Below, piece by piece: positions 1 through 7,685 of a stretch of 64,000 nucleotides of DNA. Positions within the stretch are counted from its first letter, which is position 1. Every line of letters starts with the position of its first letter. Source of the stretch: Paeniglutamicibacter antarcticus (GTDB lineage: Bacteria; Actinomycetota; Actinomycetes; Actinomycetales; Micrococcaceae). The position numbers and the translations under genes were made by a program. The notes under the pieces were generated by a model, which saw only the letters and a program-made list of their open reading frames with translations, made no database searches and was not told where the DNA came from. The DNA lies in contig NZ_CZJT01000086.1 of the NCBI RefSeq assembly GCF_900010755.1, forward strand, positions 62,001 to 126,000. The letters run 5' to 3'.

Positions 1-359
1 TGCTTCCGACCCAGGCTTCGCCCGCTCAGATCCAGCAGGCGGTGGCTCAACGTGGATTCTCCCGCTACATCCTCACCGATGACGGCGGTGCCCCGGTTGG
101 ATACATCCACCTCAAAGACGTCTTGGACATGACGACGCCTGAGCAGTTTGACCAGGCAATTCCTGGCAAACGAATCCGCCCACTAACAGCTGTCTCACGG
201 GTGAGCGATTTGGAAGACGCCTTGGCAGCCATGCGCAAGATCGGGTCGCATGTGGCCCGCGTTCTCGACGAGGCAGGAAACACCACGGGTGTGCTTTTCC
301 TCGAGGACATCATCGAGGAATTAGTTGGAGAGGTACAAGACGCCACCAGAACCTCATAG
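1..359 (+). CDS. CBS-domain protein of the CNNM/HlyC type, C-terminal part (5' end outside window)
   Basis: The reading frame is open from base 3, so this is the last ~118 residues of a longer gene. The visible part is the end of a paired CBS domain: GYIHLKDVLDM in the first repeat and TGVLFLEDIIEELVGEVQD in the second, the signature that closes the CBS pair in CNNM/CorC/HlyC membrane proteins. In most members a CorC_HlyC domain of ~80 residues follows; here the protein stops eight residues later, as in the shorter of the two paralogues that actinobacteria often carry side by side. The missing upstream part would hold the membrane DUF21 domain. Family role: CBS-regulated ion (Mg/Co) transport, inferred. 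A full-length paralogue lies at 55240-56550. Confidence 0.8.
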   Translation, partial: LPTQASPAQIQQAVAQRGFSRYILTDDGGAPVGYIHLKDVLDMTTPEQFDQAIPGKRIRPLTAVSRVSDLEDALAAMRKIGSHVARVLDEAGNTTGVLFLEDIIEELVGEVQDATRTS

Positions 360-383
360 TCCACCTTCTAAATAGTGTGAAAT

Positions 384-415
384 GTGTGGCCTCGTCCGAC
401 CGGACGAGGCCACAC
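384..415 (+). terminator. Hairpin after the CBS protein gene
   Basis: Two perfectly complementary 15-base arms (384-398 and 401-415, GTGTGGCCTCGTCCG and its complement) lie 25 bases after the stop codon of the CBS gene. The position and strength fit an intrinsic terminator, but no U-run follows, so it may act without one or with Rho. Confidence 0.6.
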
Positions 416-797
416 GCGTAGTGAATTTCATGCCTGGGATTGACCCTAAGGTGGGGTCATGCCAGGTAGTCAATTCCCGAACGTCAACTGGAGCAGGGAA
501 GGATCCACCTGGAATCGGGGTCCAATCAGCGACACAGCGGTTGGCGCAAATCGCGCAATCACAGTTCCATGGCTACCCATACCCCGTGATCACCTATTTC
601 CATTTGTAGGTTAGGTCCCGGACTTCTACCCCGCCGATTCACGAGCAGCGGTCTCGTAGGTGCGTTTCCCCGCAGACTCTGGTGTCGGGCCCGGTTGCAC
701 TGTTAAAGCTCCGCAATACCTGCGAAAAAGATGTGTAGATTCTGAGATTGTGGTTTTCAGCATCAGATGTCGGTTCAAGGTGCGGTAGTGTTTTTTC
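416..797. other. Intergenic region, no gene recognised
   Basis: About 380 bases between the terminator-like hairpin and the riboswitch. Short open frames here have no recognisable protein features and overlap on both strands. The promoter of terC must lie in the right-hand part; TAGATT at 736-741 is a possible -10 box, but no convincing -35 box accompanies it. Confidence 0.4.
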
Positions 798-900
798 ATC
801 AAGGGGAGTACTCCCGTCCGCGGTTGGTCCGTCAATACGTTTGCACTCGTGCATCCCGGGCCACCGGTTCTGAGGTGATCAGAGCGGAGGAGACCTTGGC
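798..900 (+). promoter_or_regulatory. yybP-ykoY manganese riboswitch upstream of terC
   Basis: The conserved landmarks of the yybP-ykoY class occur in order: AAGGGGAGTA (801-810), GTCAATACG (831-839), CCGGGCCACCGG (856-867) and GGAGGAGACCTTGG (886-899). The closing P1 helix pairs CAAGG (800-804) with CCTTG (894-898). This class senses Mn(II) through the two loops that carry the GGGGAGUA and internal A-rich motifs and controls Mn exporters, which matches the TerC gene 34 bases downstream. No poly-U terminator follows, and the distance to the AGGAG ribosome site at 922-926 is short, so control of translation initiation is the simpler reading. The boundaries are approximate. Confidence 0.85.
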
Positions 901-933
901 GCCGCAACCACGCCAACCCCTAGGAGTACCCTC

Positions 934-1956
934 GTGCAGGTATCACCCTTGATCTGGATCATCACCATCGCTGTGACGATCGCCTTCTTCATTTACGAGT
1001 TCTTTGCCCATGTGCGCAAACCGCACGAACCTTCCATCGGTGAATCCGCCCGATGGTCGGTGTTCTACATCAGCCTCGCAATGCTGTTCGGCATCGGTAT
1101 CGGAGTCTTCTCAGGATGGACGTATGGCAGCGAATACTTCGCCGGGTACCTCACCGAAAAGGCCCTGTCGATCGATAACCTCTTTGTCTTCCTGCTGGTC
1201 ATGAGCGCGTTTGCCGTACCGCGGATATACCAGCAGAAGGTGCTGATGGTGGGCATCATTATCGCGTTGGTCTTGCGTGGTATTTTCATTGCGCTCGGAG
1301 CGGCCCTGATTGAAAACCTGTCCTGGAGCTTCTACCTCTTTGGCGCACTGCTGCTCTTCCTGGCTTACAAACAAGCGTTCTCAAACCACGAGGCAGATCC
1401 GGCAGATGGCCGCTTGATGCGCTTGGTGCGCCGCCGATTCCCTGTGACTGATGAATATCACGAGGATAAGCTCGTCGTAAAGATGGGTGGCAAGCGCTTC
1501 ATCACCCCGATGCTGCTGACCATCATCGCCATTGGTTTCGTCGACCTGATTTTCGCGGTCGACTCAATTCCTGCCATCTACGGGCTCACCAATGAGGCGT
1601 ACATCGTCTTTACGGCAAATGTCTTTGCCTTGATGGGGCTGCGCCAGCTGTTCTTTCTCATTGGCGGCCTGTTGGAGCGATTGGTGTACCTGTCCCAAGG
1701 CCTTGCTGTCATCCTGGCCTTCATTGGCGTCAAGCTCGTCTTCCACGCATTGCACGTGAACGAACTTCCCTTCATCAACGGCGGGCAGCCGCTCCTGTGG
1801 GTCCCCGAGATCTCCATCTCGTTCTCCCTGCTGTTTATTGGAGCGACGGTTGCCGTGGCGACGGCTGCGAGCTTACTTAAGACCCGAGGCAGCCACACAC
1901 CTCCTGGGGCACATACGCCAAGTGATTCCCCCAACATAAAGGACTATTCGAAATGA
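934..1956 (+). CDS. TerC family integral membrane protein, probable manganese exporter
   Basis: A 340-residue protein with about nine hydrophobic segments. It carries the two TerC signatures: EKALSIDNLFVF near residue 75 and GFVDLIFAVDSIPAI near residue 200, whose acidic residues lie inside the membrane and are thought to bind the metal. TerC/Alx/MeeF proteins export Mn(II), some during loading of secreted proteins; older annotation links the family to tellurium resistance. The start is GTG with AGGAG seven bases upstream. A yybP-ykoY riboswitch precedes the gene, which supports Mn rather than tellurite as the effector. The gene stands alone and is followed by an accessory region. The C-terminal ~30 residues are hydrophilic and low in complexity. 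Confidence 0.92.
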   Translation: MQVSPLIWIITIAVTIAFFIYEFFAHVRKPHEPSIGESARWSVFYISLAMLFGIGIGVFSGWTYGSEYFAGYLTEKALSIDNLFVFLLVMSAFAVPRIYQQKVLMVGIIIALVLRGIFIALGAALIENLSWSFYLFGALLLFLAYKQAFSNHEADPADGRLMRLVRRRFPVTDEYHEDKLVVKMGGKRFITPMLLTIIAIGFVDLIFAVDSIPAIYGLTNEAYIVFTANVFALMGLRQLFFLIGGLLERLVYLSQGLAVILAFIGVKLVFHALHVNELPFINGGQPLLWVPEISISFSLLFIGATVAVATAASLLKTRGSHTPPGAHTPSDSPNIKDYSK

Positions 1957-2674
1957 GCAGGTTCTCCAACTCACCGGTCTCACACTCAAAGCCCCGGGCG
2001 AGTCCGGATCAACGACCTCGACGGCGAATGCCGGCCCAAATGCCGGCCCAAATGCCGGCCAAAGAGATTGGCGCGTGATCGTTAAAAGGGCGGCAGGTAC
2101 CCTGGCGGGGAGAGGTACACGGCACCGCGGATTCCGCCAGTCGCCGGCCAGTGTAGTCAGGTGCGTATCGTGCCCAGTCGCAGCGCCCGACTCGCGCAAT
2201 GCATCCGCGGAGATCAATAATGCTGATCGAGCAGCGATCCCGCGCCATGACTACTGCCTGGAACGTCCGGTGCGGACCAAATGGAGCTGATGCACAGTGA
2301 AGCCTTCGCCGCTCATGACGCAAAGTCGTGCAGTCGCCAACCGATACGGCAAACTCGCTTCCGCCTACAGCTCTACCGTCACGCCCTGTCCCAGTATTCC
2401 GGACGCCGGTCAGCAAAGGCCAAACGCTGGTCAAAAATGGACACCGGCAGGAAAGTGGCCGGCGCATTCATTAGCGTCGGATATTTCACCTTTTCGCCTT
2501 CTGGCCGCAATTTCATCTGATGTTCTACTGCGTTTGATGTGCACATTTCGGGATCTTTCGTTATTGGACCACGTCAGGGTCGCATAGCAATGGGGGGCTT
2601 TCCCAGGTGAGCTATCCCGAACTGGTTCCCGCGGGGCCATGGAAATCCTTTTGACGTGAACCCTTGTAATCGAT
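1957..2674. other. Intergenic accessory region without a recognisable gene
   Basis: About 700 bases between terC and the recombinase module. Several open frames exist on both strands (for example 2009-2467 on the minus strand), but they mirror GC-rich third positions and show no family features. The only structure I can see is the 12-base tandem repeat at 2027-2062. The stretch may be decayed mobile DNA or the left flank of the recombinase element. Confidence 0.4.
2027..2062. repeat. Three tandem copies of a 12-bp unit AATGCCGGCCCA
   Basis: Copies at 2027-2038, 2039-2050 and 2051-2062; the first two are identical and the third ends AA instead of CA. Each unit contains the palindrome GCCGGC. 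It sits 70 bases after the terC stop in otherwise featureless sequence. It could be a protein-binding array or slipped-strand expansion; no function is claimed. Confidence 0.8.
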
Positions 2675-2709
2675 TTACATCTGATGAAAGATACATTCAC
2701 CTGATGTAA
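2675..2709. repeat. Inverted repeat TTACATC...GATGTAA upstream of the integrase
   Basis: TTACATC (2675-2681) and GATGTAA (2703-2709) are perfect inverted copies 21 bases apart, with CTGATG repeated directly at 2681-2686 and 2701-2706. The array ends 20 bases before the integrase start. Two inverted arms with a spacer resemble a tyrosine-recombinase core site, or an operator for the HTH protein of the module. Assignment as either is inference. Confidence 0.4.
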
Positions 2710-2729
2710 GCGGCGAAGGGGTGGTTTTG

Positions 2730-3851
2730 ATGGCCGGAAACGGCTTCGAACGCGGGGAGGCGGGCCTGCATCTGATCGGCAATCTGCCGCTGCTGCGGCC
2801 GGAGGAACAAGTCTTCACCGCCATGCTGGATGGCTGGCGCAACCAACAGCTGGCGCGGAACCTGGCTTTCTCCACGATCGATGGCCGCGAGAAATCGGTG
2901 CGGGCATTCACCCACCACGCCGATGCCTTTCCGTGGACCTGGACACCGCAAATGGTTGATGAGTGGATGGGCGATCTGCGGTCGGTCCGGAACCTACGCC
3001 ACTCCACGTTACGGAACTACCAGGGGACCATCCGTTCCTTCTGCGCCTTCGTTACCAACCCCGGCTATGGCTGGTCCACCGTCTGCCAGGAACGATTCGG
3101 CACCCACCCGATCCAGGTGATCCACGAGTGGAACGCCGCCGTGCATGTTCAGGAAGCCGAGGCCGGACCGACCAAGCGAGCCTTCACCCGTGATGAACTG
3201 CAGGCGTTCTTCGACCATGCCGATGAACAGGTCGGCCGGGTGCGCGGGCAAGGACGCAAGGGCTGGCTACCGGCATTCCGTGACGCGATGCTCTTCAAGA
3301 CCGCCTATGCCTTCGGACTGCGCCGCAACGAGACACGAATGCTCGACGTTGTGGACTTTGGCCGCAACCCCCAGGGGTCTGAGTTCGGGGAATACGGCGT
3401 CCTCTACGTCCGCCACGGCAAGGCAAACAAGGGTTCCCCGCCCAAACGCCGCAGTGTGCTGACGGTCTTCGACTGGTCAGCGGAGATCCTGCAGCAATGG
3501 AATGAAGAAGTTCGTCCGATGTTCCCAACGGCCAAGGTCGGGGCGTTATGGCCCTCGGAACGCTCCGCACGCGTGGGCTTCACCCAGATGAACACCCGCT
3601 TCGGGACTTATCGGGACAGCCTTGGCCTGGATCAGGGGCTGGACTTCCATTCCTTTCGACGCTCTTACGTCACGCACCTGATCGAGGATGGCTGGGACGC
3701 GCGGTTCGTCCAGGAACAGGTCGGCCACGAACACGCATCCACCACCTCGATCTACACCTGTGTCTCTTCCGACTTCCGCACCAGGACGCTGCGCCGCGCC
3801 CTGGACTCCGCCGTTGCTGCTGCCCTGAAGCTTGAAAGGAAACCACAATGA
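2730..3851 (+). CDS. Tyrosine recombinase/phage integrase family protein, first gene of a three-gene module
   Basis: A 373-residue recombinase that would cut and rejoin DNA through a covalent tyrosine intermediate. An N-terminal SAM-like core-binding domain (residues ~25-130, with DGREKSVRAFTHH) is followed by the catalytic domain. All expected catalytic residues are present: Arg198 in AFGLRRNE, the beta-strand Lys near 231 in RHGKANKG, His307-x-x-Arg310 in HSFRRSY, His333 in VGHEH and the nucleophile Tyr342 in TTSIYTC. ATG at 2730 is preferred over GTG at 2721 because AAGGGG (2716-2721) lies eight bases before it. The stop codon overlaps the next start (ATGA), so the trio is translationally coupled. 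It does not resemble XerC/D in length or context; it is probably the active recombinase of a mobile element. Confidence 0.88.
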   Translation: MAGNGFERGEAGLHLIGNLPLLRPEEQVFTAMLDGWRNQQLARNLAFSTIDGREKSVRAFTHHADAFPWTWTPQMVDEWMGDLRSVRNLRHSTLRNYQGTIRSFCAFVTNPGYGWSTVCQERFGTHPIQVIHEWNAAVHVQEAEAGPTKRAFTRDELQAFFDHADEQVGRVRGQGRKGWLPAFRDAMLFKTAYAFGLRRNETRMLDVVDFGRNPQGSEFGEYGVLYVRHGKANKGSPPKRRSVLTVFDWSAEILQQWNEEVRPMFPTAKVGALWPSERSARVGFTQMNTRFGTYRDSLGLDQGLDFHSFRRSYVTHLIEDGWDARFVQEQVGHEHASTTSIYTCVSSDFRTRTLRRALDSAVAAALKLERKPQ

Positions 3852-4180
3852 AACGCCACGTCAGTTACCAGTGGAGGCTGCGGGAGGTCATGGCCACCCG
3901 CGGGATCTTCACCGCCACCGACCTATCCCCACTGCTGCTCCAGCGCGGCATCGAGCTATCCTCGGTGCAGGTCTGGCGGCTGGTCACCCAGATCCCCGAG
4001 CGACTCTCGCTACCGGTCCTCGCCGCACTCTGCGACATCTTGGAAGTGACCCCCGCCGAGCTAATCGCCACCAGGGCAGAGGCCGTGACTCCGCGCCGCA
4101 CGGCCACAGCCGGCGCCGAGGTTGTGGACCTTGCCGCCAGCATTCGGCCCAAGCGCGCCAGGATCACCCCCGAACCGTGA
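3848..4180 (+). CDS. Small Cro/CI-like helix-turn-helix protein, middle gene of the recombinase module
   Basis: 110 residues. The first ~80 resemble a Cro/CI-type HTH: a helix LREVMATRGIF, a turn TATDLSPLLLQRG, a recognition-like helix SSVQVWRLVTQ and a final helix LPVLAALCDILEVTPAELI, the usual end of this fold. A basic, proline-containing tail follows. It starts at an ATG overlapping the integrase stop (ATGA) and ends at a GTGA overlap with the third gene, so it is made in fixed ratio with both partners. The likely role is DNA binding within the module, either as a recombination directionality factor or as a regulator acting on the repeats upstream of the integrase. This is inferred from position. 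Confidence 0.75.
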   Translation: MKRHVSYQWRLREVMATRGIFTATDLSPLLLQRGIELSSVQVWRLVTQIPERLSLPVLAALCDILEVTPAELIATRAEAVTPRRTATAGAEVVDLAASIRPKRARITPEP

Positions 4181-5697
4181 GCCCGGCCTACGACAGTCGC
4201 GAGAAGTATGAGCGGTGGCATGTCCGCATCTGCGCCCGCTGCGGCAGGCAGGCCGCCAAGGCAGCGAACTGGTCGGACGGACCAATCTGCCGAAACTGCC
4301 TGGACAAGGCCACCCGCACCTACGGTCCCTGCCCCGGCTGCGATGCCGAGCGCCTGCTGCCGGGCCGGGACAACGCGGGGGCACCGGTCTGCCGGGACTG
4401 CGCGGGAATCACCCGAGATTTCTTCTGCGACCGTTGCCACTTTGAGGGACGACTGCTCGGTGGAAGACTGTGCGAACGATGCACCCTCACGGACCGGCTG
4501 AGCTCGCTGCTCGATGACGGCACCGGCCGTATCCACCCACCCCTGATCCCGCTATTCGATCAGCTGCGGACCATGCAACGGCCAACTCTGGGGCTGAGCT
4601 GGGTCCAAAGTCCCCAGCCCCTGGCCATGCTCAGGGATCTTGCCTCCGGCCGGCTCGAGCTGACCCACGAAGCGTTCCAGCAACTGCCCAACTGGAGAAG
4701 CGCCGCCTACTTGCGCGACCTGCTCATGCAAAGCGGCGTCCTGCCCCTCAAAGACAGGCAACTCCTGCTCTTCGAACGGTGGCTGGATACCCATCTGGCC
4801 GCCGTGGAAGATTTCGGGCAGGCCCGGCTGCTGCGCCGGTTCGCCACCTGGCACCAACTCCGCAAGCTCCGGGCCGCGGCGGCCATGGCACCGCTTCGCA
4901 ATTCAACGACCCAAACGGCCCGCGAACAACAGATCCAGGCCCTGGCGTTCCTAGCCTGGATCAACCGCCGCGGCAAGGCCCTCAACAACACCCGGCAAGC
5001 CGACTTGGACGCCTGGCAAAGCGAGAACTACTACACGCGCCGGCCATCCCACGCATTCCTGACCTGGTGCATGAAGAGCGGCACCATGCCCGTCCTGATC
5101 ATCCATTCCCACCAGCCGGCCTCCCGGACACCCATGGGGCAACACCACAGAATCAACGCCGTCCAGCGCCTCCTCACCGAGGAGAGCATCCCGCTGCCAG
5201 CCAGAATCGCCGGGCTGCTGGTCCTGCTCTATGCCCAGCCGGTAACGCGCATCGCGAGGCTCACGACCAGTGACATCATCACCGACGGCAACACCACCAC
5301 CATCCGTCTGGGTGATCCGCCGACGCCGGTACCCGAACCGCTGGCCGGGATCCTGCAGGATTATCTGGCAAACCGCCCCAATATGGATTCGGCAACCAAT
5401 CCCGGATCCTGCTGGCTGTTCCCGGGACAACGCGCCGGAGAGCCCCTCCACCCGGTCACCCTCCGCGGTTTCCTGCGCAAACTCGGCATCCCGCCCCAAC
5501 GCGGCCGAACCTCCGCAATACGACACCTTGCGCTCCAGATCCCGGCACCTGTCCTCGCCCAAGCACTGGGCTACCACCACACCAGCACCACCAGGATCGC
5601 CGCCGAAGCCGGATCACCCTGGGCTGGCTACGCATCAGGGGCCCACAATCAACAGGCTACAGCCGGGACACCGCATGAATACAGACCACTTGAATAG
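4177..5697 (+). CDS. Cys-rich protein with six CxxC pairs fused to a degenerate tyrosine-recombinase fold, third gene of the module
   Basis: 506 residues from the GTG overlapping the preceding stop. Residues 19-102 hold six CxxC pairs (Cys 19/22, 38/41, 52/55, 72/75, 84/87, 99/102), enough for three zinc sites. Residues ~205-310 look like a recombinase core-binding domain, and ~345-480 like a catalytic domain. The landmark PVTRIARL keeps Arg358, and TSAIRHLAL keeps Arg449, but the box II His is Ser446, the box III His is Tyr466 (LGYHHTSTT) and the nucleophile position is Ala475. The alignment with the first gene over VGHEHASTTSIY versus LGYHHTSTTRIA is clear. It should therefore be unable to cleave DNA and probably works as a structural or target-binding partner. 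An upstream extension of the same frame exists but overlaps the HTH gene, so it is not used. Confidence 0.75.
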   Translation: MSPAYDSREKYERWHVRICARCGRQAAKAANWSDGPICRNCLDKATRTYGPCPGCDAERLLPGRDNAGAPVCRDCAGITRDFFCDRCHFEGRLLGGRLCERCTLTDRLSSLLDDGTGRIHPPLIPLFDQLRTMQRPTLGLSWVQSPQPLAMLRDLASGRLELTHEAFQQLPNWRSAAYLRDLLMQSGVLPLKDRQLLLFERWLDTHLAAVEDFGQARLLRRFATWHQLRKLRAAAAMAPLRNSTTQTAREQQIQALAFLAWINRRGKALNNTRQADLDAWQSENYYTRRPSHAFLTWCMKSGTMPVLIIHSHQPASRTPMGQHHRINAVQRLLTEESIPLPARIAGLLVLLYAQPVTRIARLTTSDIITDGNTTTIRLGDPPTPVPEPLAGILQDYLANRPNMDSATNPGSCWLFPGQRAGEPLHPVTLRGFLRKLGIPPQRGRTSAIRHLALQIPAPVLAQALGYHHTSTTRIAAEAGSPWAGYASGAHNQQATAGTPHEYRPLE

Positions 5698-5759
5698 CGG
5701 TCCCTACCAGTACACCCCTTTTAACCTGAGGAGACAGGCCACCAGGTGTATATCGCAGT

Positions 5760-5908
5760 GCACTGGATAGCAGGGTATGCGACGCGTGCGCCGTCCTGTT
5801 TGCCCCCGGAATCACCTCCGGGAAGGGCCAGGGCGTGACCTTGGACTCATCCAGGTGGCTGAAGACCCGATCAAAGGAAGACAAATCAAGGGCGGCACTC
5901 ATTTTCAC
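5760..5908 (-). other. Possible 5' fragment of a disrupted gene
   Basis: Reading leftward from ATG at 5908 or 5902, about 40 residues look protein-like (MSAALDLSSFDRVFSHLD...) before the frame runs into sequence that looks non-coding next to the recombinase module. This could be the start of a gene whose remainder was lost when the module inserted. I do not recognise the family, and a chance open frame is equally possible. Confidence 0.2.
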
Positions 5909-6307
5909 AGTGATTTGCCAGCTTAAGATCAGTCACTAGGCCACCCTGCGACCTTGCTCACTGGCGTCACACATACCGCTCATTGACTGGTGGTTATGCG
6001 CAAATGACACCGGCTGTAGATGGCATAGCCGAGGCTGGCGACATGCCCGGTATTTCAAGGTTTTTTCCGCAATTTTGCCCCAGCCTGGTTTATTTCCACC
6101 GGAAAGTTGAATCCTCGCAGGTGGGCGCGGATTGGACGGTCAAATCATGATTTTGCTTACGGTCTTGCGAATGTGAATTGCGTACGAAGTGAGGTTTTGT
6201 TCGTTTTTTGCGTTTGTGGTAGCCACTGCGCAAATACCCATTGCATCGGGGGCTAAGTTTGGTTATCTTCGGTTCAGGGCGCACTGCCCTAGTGCTGAAA
6301 CCTACAG
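5909..6307. other. Intergenic, AT-richer region upstream of mihF
   Basis: About 400 bases without a supported gene. The stretch from ~6050 to 6250 has runs of T and A (for example TTTTTT at 6060-6066 and TTCGTTTTTTGCGTTTG near 6200) that contrast with the GC-rich surroundings and suit the promoter region of mihF, which needs strong transcription. I cannot place -35 and -10 boxes with confidence. Confidence 0.4.
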
Positions 6308-6661
6308 ATGAATGGCGGCAAGAGCATGGTATTGCGAGAACTCTCAGACGAGGATCGTATCCGGGCACGGGCAAAGGCGCTGGCTGCGCGCACGCGCCGG
6401 GCCGAGATCAAGAACCAATTTGGCGCCGGCAAGCTCAGCATCACCGAGGTCCTGGAACTCGTCCCTGACGACGAGGCCATCGGGCGTCTGCGCGTGATGG
6501 ACCTTTTGGAGTCGGTCCCTGGTGTCGGTGAAATCCGCGCCCACACCCTTATCGATAGACTAGGGATCTCACCCAGTCGGCGATTGCGCGGACTGGGGCG
6601 CAAACAGCGCATCGCGTTGGTGGATCATTTCCAGCAATCGCCTCCCAAAACGAAAGAGTAA
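6308..6661 (+). CDS. mihF: Integration host factor, actinobacterial type (mIHF)
   Basis: 117 residues. The actinobacterial IHF is unrelated to the HU/IHF fold of proteobacteria; it is an essential nucleoid protein that binds and bends DNA and was first known as the cofactor of phage L5 integration. The family core is obvious: [38 protein letters not shown], whose helix-hairpin-helix PGVG contacts the backbone, and the ending [11 protein letters not shown]. The start may instead be ATG at 6326 ([11 protein letters not shown]), which matches the usual N terminus. The stop TAA shares its last base with the gmk ATG, so the two are co-translated, a pairing typical of actinobacteria. Confidence 0.93.
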   Translation: MNGGKSMVLRELSDEDRIRARAKALAARTRRAEIKNQFGAGKLSITEVLELVPDDEAIGRLRVMDLLESVPGVGEIRAHTLIDRLGISPSRRLRGLGRKQRIALVDHFQQSPPKTKE

Positions 6662-7251
6662 TGAAGCACACCATGACGCTTAGTGCCCATCCTTCGGTCA
6701 CAGTTCTTGCGGGCCCCACGGCCGTCGGCAAGGGGACGGTCTCGACCTACATTCGAGACAACTACCCGGAGGTTTGGCTCTCGGTTTCCGCCACCACGCG
6801 TGATCCGCGGCCAGGTGAGGAAGACGGTGTGCACTACTTCTTCGTCGGCAAGGACAAGTTCGCGGAACTGGTCAACGACGGGGAAATGCTTGAATGGGCG
6901 GTCGTGCACGGGCAGAACAGCTACGGCACGATCCGCACCAAGGTCGAAGAGGCAGTGGCCGCCGGCAAACGCGTGCTGTTGGAGATTGATTTGCAGGGTG
7001 CACGCCAGGTGAAGGCGAACCTGCCTGAAGCCAAATTCGTGTTCCTGGCGCCTCCCAGCTGGGACGAATTGGTCCGCCGATTGGTCGGACGCGGCACCGA
7101 AACACCCGAAGAGCAGCAGCGGCGGCTGGAAACAGCTAAACTGGAACTTGCTGCCGAATCAGAATTTGACGTGACCATCGTCAACGACGAAATTTCACGC
7201 GCGGCTAACGAGCTGGTCACCCTCATGGGATTGACCCCGCACGAGCAGTAG
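6661..7251 (+). CDS. gmk: Guanylate kinase
   Basis: 196 residues, the usual length. It phosphorylates GMP (and dGMP) to GDP with ATP, a step of purine nucleotide synthesis and recycling. The P-loop is [10 protein letters not shown] at residues ~15-24, followed by the GMP-binding [19 protein letters not shown] and, further on, [13 protein letters not shown], all characteristic of the family. An alternative start at ATG 6673 would remove four residues. It overlaps mihF by one base and is followed by rpoZ and coaBC, the standard actinobacterial order. Confidence 0.96.
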   Translation: MKHTMTLSAHPSVTVLAGPTAVGKGTVSTYIRDNYPEVWLSVSATTRDPRPGEEDGVHYFFVGKDKFAELVNDGEMLEWAVVHGQNSYGTIRTKVEEAVAAGKRVLLEIDLQGARQVKANLPEAKFVFLAPPSWDELVRRLVGRGTETPEEQQRRLETAKLELAAESEFDVTIVNDEISRAANELVTLMGLTPHEQ

Positions 7252-7346
7252 AAGATTTTTTGCCGATGGGATCCCTGCGCGCTTAACTGCGTGCAACCCC
7301 GCCGGCAACCCCGACTGATCCACCGACTAGTTATTTGGAGGCTTCG

Positions 7347-7610
7347 TTGACCACGAACCTTGAAGGCATCATCAGCCCGTCCATCGACTCGCTGCTGACC
7401 ACCACCGATTCGAAGTACGCACTGGTGATTAACTCCGCCAAGCGCGCACGCCAGATCAACGCTTACTACGCCCAGCTGCACGAGGGCCTCTTCGAGTACG
7501 TCGGCCCGCTGGTTGACACCCGCCTGAACGAGAAGCCGTTGTCCATCGCCCTGCGCGAAATCAACGAAGGCCTGCTGAACGTCACGAAGATCGAAGAAGT
7601 AGCAGAGTAA
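7347..7610 (+). CDS. rpoZ: DNA-directed RNA polymerase omega subunit
   Basis: 87 residues. Omega wraps the C-terminal tail of beta-prime and helps assemble RNA polymerase. The conserved actinobacterial blocks are present: [29 protein letters not shown] and [13 protein letters not shown]. The TTG at 7347 is chosen over the in-frame TTG at 7335 because GGAG (7337-7340) stands just upstream of it, and MTTNLEGI fits known N termini. Location between gmk and coaBC supports the call. Confidence 0.94.
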   Translation: MTTNLEGIISPSIDSLLTTTDSKYALVINSAKRARQINAYYAQLHEGLFEYVGPLVDTRLNEKPLSIALREINEGLLNVTKIEEVAE

Positions 7611-7685
7611 GTATCCCGGGCCTTCCCAGGCTTCTGAATACAGGGGCCTGGGCCCGGTAGCGGCCGGCTCCGAACGAGAGTATCG

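Noticed and set aside
382..609. Open frame of 75 codons after the first hairpin
   Set aside because: Begins inside the hairpin, has no ribosome site and no family-like pattern.
2328..2352. Weak match to the Tn402-like end (GTGCAGTCG...)
   Set aside because: Only 16 of 25 positions agree, nine of them at one end; not distinguishable from chance without a profile search.
2009..2467. 152-codon minus-strand frame downstream of terC
   Set aside because: It translates the tandem repeat as GIWAGIWAGI, overlaps other open frames and has no domain-like segments.
3832..4176. Upstream extension of the third module gene in its own frame
   Set aside because: It overlaps the HTH gene completely; the GTGA overlap at 4177 is the natural start.
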